Part shown: positions 1-8,622 of the stretch, piece by piece | How the letters are laid out: each line of letters opens with the position of its first letter | How positions within the stretch are numbered: the stretch's first letter is position 1 | Origin: Pirellulaceae bacterium | GTDB taxonomy: Bacteria > Planctomycetota > Planctomycetia > Pirellulales > Pirellulaceae | DNA length: 64,000 nt | Assembly: GCA_029243025.1 (NCBI GenBank) | Contig: JAQWSU010000002.1 | Location: forward strand, 62,001 to 126,000 | Direction of reading: 5' to 3' | Translations under genes and position numbers: made by a program | The notes under the pieces: model-generated | The model's input: only the letters and a program-made list of their open reading frames with translations | The model's database searches: none | Told to the model about the DNA's origin: nothing

Positions 1-1
1 C

Positions 2-487
2 AGCCGATATTCGTTGGCCTATTTGGGACTTGGGGACCTGTTCGTGCTGGTTTTCTTTGGTCCCGTGGCAGTGGCTGGAACCTACTACGTGCAATCGCTC
101 CAATTCGCACCGTCAACCGTGATTGCTGGCCTTGCCCCGGGATTCATCTCAGTGGCTATATTGGTGGTCAATAACTTGCGCGACGTTGACGAGGACCGTT
201 CTGCAAACAAGCGAACACTTGCCGTGCGATTTGGCCTGACCTTTGCTCGAGTTGAGTACCTGATCTGCATTTTGGCAGCTGCTGCGGTTCCCGTTGGTTT
301 GTGGCAACTTGGCGATTTACCGGTTGGTGTCTTGATCGCTTCCCTCATGCTTGCCCCCGGTGTGGGGATGGCTCGCCGTCTTGGTGACCTGCAGGGCTCG
401 AAGCTCAATCCGTTCTTAGGAAGAACAGCGGCGCTTTTGCTCGGCTACACCTTGATCTTTTGCTTAGGATGTGTGTTTGTGTGGTAG
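2..487 (+). CDS. menA: 1,4-dihydroxy-2-naphthoate polyprenyltransferase MenA, 3' part
   Basis: This is the C-terminal part of a UbiA-superfamily membrane prenyltransferase; the gene starts before the window and is open from base 2. MenA joins a polyprenyl chain to 1,4-dihydroxy-2-naphthoate in menaquinone synthesis, in the inner membrane. The visible part has the MenA-like GLGDLFVLVFFG and GTYYVQ stretches, the second Asp-rich motif (NNLRDVDEDRSANKRTLAVR) and several hydrophobic segments. The stop lies inside the start region of menC, so menA, menC and menE form one tight operon. The TTG at base 14 is internal. EboC is another UbiA protein, but the men neighbours argue for MenA. Confidence 0.88.
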   Translation, partial: SRYSLAYLGLGDLFVLVFFGPVAVAGTYYVQSLQFAPSTVIAGLAPGFISVAILVVNNLRDVDEDRSANKRTLAVRFGLTFARVEYLICILAAAAVPVGLWQLGDLPVGVLIASLMLAPGVGMARRLGDLQGSKLNPFLGRTAALLLGYTLIFCLGCVFVW

Positions 488-1416
488 GGTTCCGATTTTA
501 TCGTTATTGCATACCGCTTGCCAAACCTTTGCGGCTGCACGGAGAAGACGTGACAACGCGCGCCGGGATTCTGGTGCACTCGGAAGTCACGAATGGCTGG
601 GGTGACGCCTCACCCTTGCCCGGTTTTAGTGTTGAAACGTTTGACGATGTGTTGAAGGCCCTTCCGGGCTCTGAGCTGGAATTTCCGCCCAGCCTTCGCT
701 TTGCTATCGATAGCGCAAACAACCAGCCAATAATAGAAACGGATCGGGTGGTGCCCGTCAATGCGTTGTTGATGGGTGATTGGGACAGCGTGCTCAGCCA
801 GGCAGAGGCTGCTGCACAAGCCGACTATCGATCCGTGAAGCTGAAAGTTGGGCGACAATCTGAATTGATCTCTGACATTGAACTCGTCAAAACAGTCGAT
901 CGGATTCTGCGACCAGACCAAACACTGCGGTTAGATGCGAATCGTGCCTGGCGGCTTGAACAGGCTGTGGAATTCGCCAATGCAGTTCGCGATCTAAATA
1001 TCGAGTACATCGAAGAACCTACCGAGTTCAGCAACGATTTGGAAAGTTTTTTCGCTGCGACGGAAATGCCATACGCGTTGGACGAAACACTTCTGGAACA
1101 GCGTGACCTGCTGCGTTACGAGAATGCTGCGGCACTGATTGTCAAACCCACCTTGCTTGGAGGCGTTAAGATGATTCGTTCGTTGCTGAATTGGGGCCTG
1201 CCTCTCACTTTTAGTTCATGTTTTGAAAGTGGGGTGGGTATTCTCAATGTGGCCCGCTGGGCCGCCGACTACGCTCCCCATACGCCTGCCGGATTGGATA
1301 CCTATCACTGGTTGCAAAATGATTTGCTCGCAGATTCGTTGGACATGTCAGGCGGGCAATTGTCGCTCACTGCTACGAAGGTCGACCTCAACAGAATTGA
1401 GGAAGTGGTCCTGTGA
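469..1416 (+). CDS. menC: o-succinylbenzoate synthase
   Basis: Enolase-superfamily enzyme that dehydrates SHCHC to o-succinylbenzoate in menaquinone synthesis. The barrel residues are visible: the Lys pair in SVKLKVG, the metal ligands in LRLDANRAW, YIEEP and ALDET, and the second catalytic Lys in LIVKPTLLGG. About 315 aa, normal for the family. The start is uncertain: ATG at 469 or GTG at 481 both overlap the menA end, and a TTG lies at 460. The stop overlaps the menE GTG start by 4 bases (GTGA), so translation is probably coupled. Confidence 0.88.
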   Translation: MCVCVVGFRFYRYCIPLAKPLRLHGEDVTTRAGILVHSEVTNGWGDASPLPGFSVETFDDVLKALPGSELEFPPSLRFAIDSANNQPIIETDRVVPVNALLMGDWDSVLSQAEAAAQADYRSVKLKVGRQSELISDIELVKTVDRILRPDQTLRLDANRAWRLEQAVEFANAVRDLNIEYIEEPTEFSNDLESFFAATEMPYALDETLLEQRDLLRYENAAALIVKPTLLGGVKMIRSLLNWGLPLTFSSCFESGVGILNVARWAADYAPHTPAGLDTYHWLQNDLLADSLDMSGGQLSLTATKVDLNRIEEVVL

Positions 1417-2816
1417 CGCGTCTTCCCTGCCCTGTCAGCCTTGCGGCCCGTCGATTTACTACTCGAATCGCCGTTCAGACGTCCACGGGTGGAAAGTCGT
1501 TCCTTGAACTCGATCGGGATGTCACGCTGGCACGTCAGCAATTTGTCGAATTGGGGATCACTGCCGGTGAACGTGTCGTGATCCAAGCCGAAAATTCTTA
1601 TCGGTTGATATGTGCCGTTTGGGCCTTGTTCCGAATACGGGCGGTCACCTGTCTGATCAATCCACGTTGGCCGGAACTTGCCGTCGAAAATGCAACCAAA
1701 TCTGTCGATGCAAAATTCGTTTTTTCGGAATTGAAAACCCCGACCTCCGATTTGTCGACGCCAGACGCAGCGATGATTGGAAATGAGGAACTGAGTCGTG
1801 CCACGGTGGACGATCGGGTGTTTGCCACGATTGTGTTTAGCTCTGGCAGCACGGGAAGTCCGAAGGCGATCGTCCACGATCTGAAGGCCCATTTGGCGAA
1901 TGCCGAGGGAGCCAATGAAAATCTTCCCTTAGTGCCCGGGAATCGATGGCTTTTATCGTTACCTCTTTGTCACGTTGCCGGCTACGGAATCTTGTTTCGT
2001 TGCATCGTAGCTGGTGCGACGGTGATCTTGGCCCGACCGAATCGCCGATTGTCACAATTGTTGACAGACGATCGAATAAGTCACGTGAGCGTCGTACCAG
2101 CACAGTTTCGACAACTGGATACGAGCCTCGTTATGCCCGCAGCGTCGCTGCGGGCAGTTCTGCTAGGGGGAAACGCTTGGTCTTCCCGGCAGGTGTTGGC
2201 TGCTGTCGAACGAGGTTGGCCGATCTACACCACATACGGGTTGTCGGAAATGGCATCTCAGGTCACCACGAGTCCCGATCCAGTTTGTAGAGAAACGGTG
2301 GGGAAAGCAGGGACGCTTCTGTCGCGACGGCAATTAAAGATTGCGGACGACAACGAAATCTTAGTTCGTGGTGAGAGCTTGTTCCGAGGTTATTTGGTAA
2401 ATCATTCGGTCAATCTACCGGTTGACTCGGAAGGCTGGTTTCGCACGGGAGACCGAGGGGAAGTCGATGGGGCCGGCTGTTTGAAGGTGCTTGGTCGGAA
2501 AGATCTAATGTTCATTTCGGGTGGGGAGAATATTTACCCGGAAGAGATTGAATATTGGTTGCAAGAGCTGCCAGATATTCAATCTGCTGTGGTGGTAAGC
2601 GTGCCGCATCCGACCTTTGGTTGTCGGCCGATTGCTTTTGTGGCAGCGGAGCAGCAACAACCCGAAGTTTGGCGACGCTTGTTAGAAAAATCGTTGCCGA
2701 AATTTAAGGTTCCAGATCAGTTTTACCAGTGGCCGACCGTTTGCCGCCGCGATGCAAAGCCAGATCGGCGCCAGTTAGCTGATCTGGCAGTGGAATTATT
2801 TGCTGCTGAGTCCTGA
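1413..2816 (+). CDS. menE: o-succinylbenzoate-CoA ligase
   Basis: ANL-family adenylating enzyme that activates o-succinylbenzoate with ATP and CoA. The P-loop-like motif FSSGSTGSPKAIVHD is at about residues 139-153. TTYGLSEMASQV is the A5 motif, and GWFRTGDRG with GRKDLMFISGGENIYPEEIE is the hinge and C-terminal domain. The catalytic Lys near the C-terminus is probably in the DAKPDR stretch. At 467 aa it is of usual MenE length. Start GTG overlaps the menC stop. It is the last gene of the men operon and converges on the gene at 2827 with a 10-base gap. Confidence 0.9.
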   Translation: MTRLPCPVSLAARRFTTRIAVQTSTGGKSFLELDRDVTLARQQFVELGITAGERVVIQAENSYRLICAVWALFRIRAVTCLINPRWPELAVENATKSVDAKFVFSELKTPTSDLSTPDAAMIGNEELSRATVDDRVFATIVFSSGSTGSPKAIVHDLKAHLANAEGANENLPLVPGNRWLLSLPLCHVAGYGILFRCIVAGATVILARPNRRLSQLLTDDRISHVSVVPAQFRQLDTSLVMPAASLRAVLLGGNAWSSRQVLAAVERGWPIYTTYGLSEMASQVTTSPDPVCRETVGKAGTLLSRRQLKIADDNEILVRGESLFRGYLVNHSVNLPVDSEGWFRTGDRGEVDGAGCLKVLGRKDLMFISGGENIYPEEIEYWLQELPDIQSAVVVSVPHPTFGCRPIAFVAAEQQQPEVWRRLLEKSLPKFKVPDQFYQWPTVCRRDAKPDRRQLADLAVELFAAES

Positions 2817-2826
2817 GTTCGAAGGA

Positions 2827-3441
2827 TCAAGGGAATTTTAGGTTCGTCTTGGGTCGTTCGATCTGCTGTTGCAGGTTGGCGAGCTGATCACTGAGCAGGT
2901 CAATTTGCCAGTAGACATTGTCGATGAGTGCGAGCACATCTTTGGGGTTGCTCCAGGTGTCGACTCTGAGCTGAGCAAGTTCTGCGACGAGTCTCAGACG
3001 CTCTAATTCCAGTTTGCTGTAAAGTAAATTCCGTTGCGGGTTTTCAAGTGCTTGGAGGTAAACTTGTTTGGCCAAAATGGCTCTTTCTTTGGCTTGGAGC
3101 AGATGAATGTTGATTGCATCACCTCTCCCTGAACTTTGTTGCAGTGCCTTGAGTTGCAACTCAGCGACCTTCATTTGCAGTCGGCGTCGCTGCACCTCAC
3201 TTGGCGAAAATGACTTTGCAACTCGTTTGTTGGCGTCTAACACTTGTTGCAGCTCTACTTTTGAAAGCTCCAGGTAGACACGCGCATATTCAACTCGTGC
3301 TTCGCTTGGATTTGGCTCTTGCTTGGTCGTTGTCTGTTTTTTTTCAGTGCCTTGCTGTTTCGCTTCCTGAGCGATGCTTGAAACATTCGCGATACCGAAA
3401 ATCAAAGCCAATGCGACGAGTGTCGTCGATCCTAGTTTCAT
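2827..3441 (-). CDS. secreted coiled-coil protein, unknown function
   Basis: 204 aa with an N-terminal signal peptide (MKLGSTTLVALALIFGIANVSSIAQ, cleavage probably after SIA). A Gln/Lys/Thr-rich linker follows, then a long charged helical region (about residues 48-195) rich in Leu, Glu, Gln and Arg, typical of coiled coil. A clear ribosome site GGAGAACCCTACG precedes the ATG. Probably periplasmic; the function is unknown. It is the last gene of a minus-strand run that starts at priA, but a 245-base gap separates it from recG, so it probably has its own promoter. Confidence 0.7.
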   Translation of the reverse strand: MKLGSTTLVALALIFGIANVSSIAQEAKQQGTEKKQTTTKQEPNPSEARVEYARVYLELSKVELQQVLDANKRVAKSFSPSEVQRRRLQMKVAELQLKALQQSSGRGDAINIHLLQAKERAILAKQVYLQALENPQRNLLYSKLELERLRLVAELAQLRVDTWSNPKDVLALIDNVYWQIDLLSDQLANLQQQIERPKTNLKFP

Positions 3442-3686
3442 CGTAGGGTTCTCCAGTTATCCAATCAATCAGTTCATCCGGTCGCTTGACGAACAATCAG
3501 GCCAGACGATGATGACTTGCCGCGAAGATACATCCTTTTCGTAGCGTCGGTTTTGAACTCATTTGCAAAAGTCCACTCGTCAATATAGCCCGACGAAGCC
3601 GTGTCGCCACAGCCGGTCTGTCGAACAATCGGTCTGTATTGTATCCCATCCACTTTCGAAGCGACTGTAGGCATTATTGGGATGAT

Positions 3687-5765
3687 TCAGCCCACATCGC
3701 TCAGTTGCAGCACATTACCGTAGCGTTTTAGAACCATTTTTCTCAGTCGCGAAAAATCTGGATTTTGGAGCCCCGGATCCTCCTTTAGTAGCTTGCGAGC
3801 GCGGGATCGGGCCCGTTCCAGCATGGGGGCGTCGCGACGGAGGTCGGCGACCATTAAGGGAGGCAATCCGTGTTGTCGCGTGCCGAACAGTTCGCCGGGA
3901 CCTCGTAGTCGAAAATCGATCTCGGATAACTCAAAGCCATCGTTTGTTTCGACGAACGCTTGCAGTCTTGCTTGAGCGTCTTCAAGCTTGGGGGCGGCAA
4001 ACACGCAGACAAAACCCGAGTGTTCTCCTCGGCCGATTCGCCCGCGTAGTTGGTGCAGTTGAGCAAGTCCAAAGCGTTCGCCATGTTCGATTGTCATGAG
4101 ATTGGCGTTGGGAACGTCGATGCCGACTTCGACGACCGAAGTGGCAACGAGGACTTGTGTTTCGCCTCGCTGAAAGCGTTCCATGGCTGCTTGTTTTTCC
4201 GCGGATGACATGCGTCCATGCAGCAGATCCAGTCGGAAGTCAGCTAGGGGACCGTTCGTGAGGTTTTCTAAGGCTGCTTCGGCGCTCGTCGTTTCATCAT
4301 CGTTGTCGTGAACAAGTGGGGAGATCACAAAGCCCTGTTGGCCTTCTCGCAGCTTGCGTCGATAGAATTCCCACCATCGATCTCGTTGTGATTCGTCGGC
4401 AAGGTAGGTGTGCACTGGCTGTCTTCCCGGCGGGCGCCCTCGCAGGACTGAGACCTCCAAGTCACCGAACACAGTCATCGCCATGGTGCGTGGGATAGGA
4501 GTTGCGGTCATCACGAGATAATGAGGAGTGAAGCTTTCTTGTCGCAGCATCGCTCTTTGTATCACGCCGAATTTATGTTGTTCGTCGATGATGACGAGTC
4601 CTAGTTGTTTATAGTCGAGCTGTTGTTGAATAATGGCTTGAGTGCCGATCAAGATTCCTACACTACCGTCAGCGACAGCGGCTAACGTCTTACGACGGTC
4701 AGCGGCCGTGCTGGCTCCCGTTAGTAAACGCATTTCAACTTGACTGTGACTTAGCAAACGGCTGAGCGTTTGGAAGTGTTGTCGAGCAAGGACTTCGGTA
4801 GGTGCCATCAAGACGGCTTGATGAGTATGAGCGACCGTCAGCAGCATGGCGTAGGCTGCGACGGCTGTCTTGCCGCTGCCGACGTCTCCCTGTAGGAGTC
4901 GATTCATTGGAATGGTACCAGCGAGATCTGTGGTGATTTCGCGAATTGCAGCATCTTGATCCTGGGTGAGTTCAAAGGGAAATAATCGGCGGATTCGTGC
5001 GTCGATCTTGGCAGAGATTGTTAGTGCCGGTGCACTTTGAACAGTTGATAATTGTTGTTGTCGCATCGCGAGACCGACTTGCATTACAAGCAATTCTTGA
5101 AAAATTAGGCGGTCGCGAGCAGCCGACAATTGGTTTTGGTCTGTTGGTTGATGAACTTCTTGCAGAGCGGTTTGAATAGGGCAGATTTGTTCTGAATCGA
5201 TAAACGCTTGTGGAAATACCTCGGGGACTTGGTCAAGCACCGATTCGACCACAATTTTTGTGATGCGACGGATTTCGTGCTGCTTGAGCCCCTCGGTGAG
5301 CGCATAGATGGGCAGGATTTCGCCAACCGAATCCTCCGGTTGGTCGATGTGCGTGATGCGGGGGTGGGTGAATTCCCATCTCAGTCCTCGGCGTCGGGGA
5401 GCTCCTGAAAGCATCAATGATTGCCCAGGGCGAAATTTGTCTCGCATGAAGGGCTGGTTGAACCAGGAGGCTCGAACAACGTTCGTGCCTTGTCGCAACA
5501 GAACTCCCAGCATGGTTTTTCCCGATCGGGTGACACGCTGTTCGATCTCGACGACTTCGACCAAGAGGCTGGCCGGTTCATTTTCACGCAGTTGCTCGAC
5601 AGTGAGACGTTGAGAAAGGTCGAGGTAATCGCGTGGGAAAAAAAAGAGTAAATCCTGGGCGGTTCGCAAACCTAGCCGCTCAAGCTGCTGGGCACGGTCA
5701 GGTCCAACGCCCTTTAGAAATTGAGCCGGAGTGGCGAGCGTCCAATTTGCCGAATTCGAATCCAT
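3687..5765 (-). CDS. recG: ATP-dependent DNA helicase RecG
   Basis: Superfamily 2 helicase that remodels stalled forks and branched DNA. The N-terminal wedge (OB fold) covers about residues 60-150. Helicase motifs seen are GDVGSGKTAVAAY (Walker A), the Walker B box DEQHKFG, TATPIPRTMAM (motif III), and ATSVVEVGIDVPNA with QLRGRIGRGEHSG (motifs V and VI). 692 aa is normal. It lies 86 bases downstream of rnhA on the same strand. The DEQH box and the wedge distinguish it from other SF2 helicases. Confidence 0.96.
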   Translation of the reverse strand: MDSNSANWTLATPAQFLKGVGPDRAQQLERLGLRTAQDLLFFFPRDYLDLSQRLTVEQLRENEPASLLVEVVEIEQRVTRSGKTMLGVLLRQGTNVVRASWFNQPFMRDKFRPGQSLMLSGAPRRRGLRWEFTHPRITHIDQPEDSVGEILPIYALTEGLKQHEIRRITKIVVESVLDQVPEVFPQAFIDSEQICPIQTALQEVHQPTDQNQLSAARDRLIFQELLVMQVGLAMRQQQLSTVQSAPALTISAKIDARIRRLFPFELTQDQDAAIREITTDLAGTIPMNRLLQGDVGSGKTAVAAYAMLLTVAHTHQAVLMAPTEVLARQHFQTLSRLLSHSQVEMRLLTGASTAADRRKTLAAVADGSVGILIGTQAIIQQQLDYKQLGLVIIDEQHKFGVIQRAMLRQESFTPHYLVMTATPIPRTMAMTVFGDLEVSVLRGRPPGRQPVHTYLADESQRDRWWEFYRRKLREGQQGFVISPLVHDNDDETTSAEAALENLTNGPLADFRLDLLHGRMSSAEKQAAMERFQRGETQVLVATSVVEVGIDVPNANLMTIEHGERFGLAQLHQLRGRIGRGEHSGFVCVFAAPKLEDAQARLQAFVETNDGFELSEIDFRLRGPGELFGTRQHGLPPLMVADLRRDAPMLERARSRARKLLKEDPGLQNPDFSRLRKMVLKRYGNVLQLSDVG

Positions 5766-5851
5766 CAGCGAATTCTAGCCTGAGAGGATAGCGATCGAAA
5801 ACCCGCTTGAAACCGTTTCTCTGTTTTGATTCGAAGTCTGACCGAGGACCG

Positions 5852-6304
5852 TTAGCGATATTGTTGGTAGGCTGCGACGGCCAATTCGTCGCAACGATCG
5901 TTTTCTGGATGGCCACTGTGCCCCGCCACTCGGGTGTAGGTGAGCTGATGTTGACTCAATAGTTCATCGAGTTGACGCCACAAATCCTCGTTTTTTACCG
6001 GTTTCAGTTGGCCCTTTTCTTTTCGTTTCCAGCCGTTGGACTTCCACTTTGGCATCCATTCCGTCATGCCTTTACCCACGTAGACGCTGTCTGTGAACAA
6101 TTCAATGCTGCAGGGGCGCTTGAGCGCTTCCAGGCCCCGCACGACCGCAGTCAGCTCCATCCGATTATTCGTTGTTTCAGATTCACCCTCGGAAGCTTCC
6201 ATCTCCTTGCCCGTTGCCAGATGCCGAAGAATGTATGCCCAACCCCCTGGGCCTGGATTTCCGCTACAGGCGCCGTCGGTAAAAAGATGAACTTGAGCCG
6301 ACAT
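5852..6304 (-). CDS. rnhA: ribonuclease HI
   Basis: Cuts the RNA strand of RNA-DNA hybrids. All catalytic residues are present: Asp10 (TDGACSGNPGPGG), Glu50 (NNRMEL), Asp72 (FTDSVYV), His129 (GHSGHPEND) and Asp139 (CDELA). The basic protrusion MPKWKSNGWKRKEKG is also seen. 150 aa, close to the E. coli enzyme. It lies between the histidine kinase and recG on the same strand. Confidence 0.97.
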   Translation of the reverse strand: MSAQVHLFTDGACSGNPGPGGWAYILRHLATGKEMEASEGESETTNNRMELTAVVRGLEALKRPCSIELFTDSVYVGKGMTEWMPKWKSNGWKRKEKGQLKPVKNEDLWRQLDELLSQHQLTYTRVAGHSGHPENDRCDELAVAAYQQYR

Positions 6305-6399
6305 GCAAAATTCCTTTTTTGATTCCCAAGGTAACGATCAGGATCCACTATCCGTGCGAAGTGGCATCCCGATCTATCACTGTGTCTGTCCAAAGGGCC

Positions 6400-6433
6400 G
6401 TGTCTGAAGTGAATCACTGTGTCTGAAGTGAAT
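6400..6433. repeat. 19-bp direct tandem repeat, about 1.8 copies
   Basis: GTGTCTGAAGTGAATCACT at 6400-6418 is followed directly by GTGTCTGAAGTGAAT at 6419-6433. The repeat lies in the 135-base spacer between the kinase stop (6440) and rnhA. A partial related string (TCACTGTGTCTG) also occurs at 6377-6388. It looks like slippage; I see no regulatory role. Confidence 0.8.
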
Positions 6434-6439
6434 GGAGGC

Positions 6440-8422
6440 TTAGCCATTGGGTGAAGATGGCAAGACGGATTCTCCGCTCGTGTTGGGTGGATCCGACAAA
6501 GTGGGTTCGGTTGTCGTGGATTCAGCCAACCCAGAGTTTGTTCCCCGCATCGCGTTTGCTCGCTGAGTCTTGGTGGCTTCTTCAAGTCTGGCGGCCAACG
6601 TCGATTCCATCCGTGGAGATGCCTTGCGATGCCAAGGCAGACGAGCTGTAAACTTGCTGCCTTTACCCAACTCGCTTTCAAAGCTAACCTCGCCACCGAG
6701 CAAACGGCATAATTCTTTCACGATCGAAAGTCCCAGGCCGGTGCCCGAGAATTGTCGTGTCAGATTGTCGCCTCCCAGGATGGTTGAACCTTGGCGGAAT
6801 TTTTCGAAGATTATTTTTCGATCATCTTCACTGATGCCGACACCCGTATCCTCGACCGTGAGGACGAGAAAACCTTCGTGGTCCCGATCGGCGGTCACGG
6901 AAATTCGTCCACCTTCAGGCGTGAATTTGATTGCATTGGACAGCAGGTTGGTGAGAATCTGCTGGACCTTACTTTGGTCTTGGTGCATCGCGGGCAGGTT
7001 CGATTGCACATTCACCGTGAGGTCAATGTTTTTTTCTTCTGACAACGCCCGCACCAGGTCGCACTGTGCTTTGACGACAGGGCCGATGGAAAAGTCGGTT
7101 AATCGAACGTCCATCTTGCCATTTTCCATCTTGGCCAGATCCAAAATGTCGTTGATCATTTCGAGCAAGATTCGTCCGGAAGTCCCGATGTTGTTGACGT
7201 AACGTTTTTGTTTGCCATTTAGCGCGTCGATGCCGGCGAGTACGTCTGAAAAGCCGATGATGCTATTTAGTGGCGTACGCAGTTCGTGGCTCATGTTGGC
7301 GAGAAAATCACTCTTCAACCGATTCATCTCATGCAGTTGCATGTTAGCTTGCGCCAGTTGATCCAGTTTTCCGTCGAGATCCACGTTCACGTTGCGGAGA
7401 GCTTCTTGAGTGTCCACGAGGTGACGCAACATACGATTGAAGGATGCAGCCAAATCTTCGAATTCATCGTTGGTTTGGATGTCGGCTCTTAGGTTCGTAT
7501 TGCCGCGGCTGATTTCATCGCTCACATCTCGTAAGTGATTGAGCGGTTTGACAACAACATAACGAACGACCAGATAGAGGATGATGACTGAGAGGAAGAC
7601 TGTGATAATTGCTGTCGCCAGAAGGATCGCCCGACTGCGGATCACAGCCGTTTGCGTCTCACCACTTGGGATCGTCACTTTGACAACACGTAACGGTCCG
7701 CGCAGTTCTTCATGCGGTTGCTGTTCTGCGGTTTGAAAGACTCCTCCGTTCATCTTGTGGCAAGTGACGCAAGTCTCACGCCAATAAACAGGCTGGAAGT
7801 AATAGTAGTTGTCGCGACGTGCCTCCAAATGAGAAACTGGAACTAAACGTTCCGCCGGTTCGCTTTCGTTCTCTGCCGTGGTTGCCGGGTCAATCTCGGC
7901 GGCAGGCGTTTCGGTCGATTGCGACGGGTTACTATTGGGAACCGGCTGAACCTCTCCCGCTGTGGCTGATTGGTTTGGAATCGGCCGTTTTCGCACTTGC
8001 TCTTCTTGTTCACGTTGGAGCTTCTGCATAATCGACCGTTCCTTCTTGGTCGGTATGCGCGTCTGGTCCATCGCTTTGTCGATATTGCCAACTGGATCGA
8101 GTAAGAGGATTTCCCAAACGTAGTTCTGCGTCGTGAGGTCGCGATCGATCGCTTCGACCCAACGTTTCCAACTCTCGTGGCTCGACGGATCGGTGGTCTC
8201 ACCCAGTGGATCAATATGTTCAAAGTGATAACGGAGTACGCTGAGGTCGACGAAGTCACGACCCGTTTGATGAGTCTTTTCTTTGACCAAGTGCTCCGCG
8301 ATTCGTTCGGCGTACCAGAACGCGCCCGTAATGAGCAAGAACAGGCAAGCTCCAAACAGGACCAAGCACTTGCGCTCTAAATTGGTCTCGCCAAGGACGC
8401 GTTTGAACGAACGATACGACAT
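6440..8422 (-). CDS. membrane sensor histidine kinase with periplasmic CXXCH (haem-type) domain
   Basis: 660 aa. Membrane segment about 19-38; periplasmic sensor about 43-263; second membrane segment about 265-287; HAMP about 288-340; coiled coil; HisKA with phospho-acceptor His379 in MSHELRTP; HATPase with DTGVGI and GTGLGL boxes; Ser/Thr/Pro-rich tail. The sensor holds CVTCH at 218-222 (bases 7757-7771), a c-type haem attachment motif, and resembles DUF3365/Tll0287-like haem sensors. A low-complexity Pro/Glu/Thr stretch (about 137-195) interrupts it. No response regulator is adjacent. A redox or gas-sensing role is inference. Confidence 0.85.
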   Translation of the reverse strand: MSYRSFKRVLGETNLERKCLVLFGACLFLLITGAFWYAERIAEHLVKEKTHQTGRDFVDLSVLRYHFEHIDPLGETTDPSSHESWKRWVEAIDRDLTTQNYVWEILLLDPVGNIDKAMDQTRIPTKKERSIMQKLQREQEEQVRKRPIPNQSATAGEVQPVPNSNPSQSTETPAAEIDPATTAENESEPAERLVPVSHLEARRDNYYYFQPVYWRETCVTCHKMNGGVFQTAEQQPHEELRGPLRVVKVTIPSGETQTAVIRSRAILLATAIITVFLSVIILYLVVRYVVVKPLNHLRDVSDEISRGNTNLRADIQTNDEFEDLAASFNRMLRHLVDTQEALRNVNVDLDGKLDQLAQANMQLHEMNRLKSDFLANMSHELRTPLNSIIGFSDVLAGIDALNGKQKRYVNNIGTSGRILLEMINDILDLAKMENGKMDVRLTDFSIGPVVKAQCDLVRALSEEKNIDLTVNVQSNLPAMHQDQSKVQQILTNLLSNAIKFTPEGGRISVTADRDHEGFLVLTVEDTGVGISEDDRKIIFEKFRQGSTILGGDNLTRQFSGTGLGLSIVKELCRLLGGEVSFESELGKGSKFTARLPWHRKASPRMESTLAARLEEATKTQRANAMRGTNSGLAESTTTEPTLSDPPNTSGESVLPSSPNG

Positions 8423-8622
8423 AATTGGGATCGTTGCCTTCGTTGCTATTCGAAAGGATTAGCCGGTAAATTCGCCACAACGACTTTGAACCCGACGCAG
8501 ACGCGGTGGGCTACAGGACGATCGCAAAAACTTGGCGACGAATTCGCGATGCGGGAGATGTTTTACCTAGCATCTGTATTTTACGGAGCTTGATGATTCG
8601 AAGCCAGACCGATTCAAGCTCT

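Noticed and set aside
3474-3674. 66-codon minus-strand ORF
   Set aside because: Low-complexity and no start signal; the gap between recG and the next gene is ordinary.
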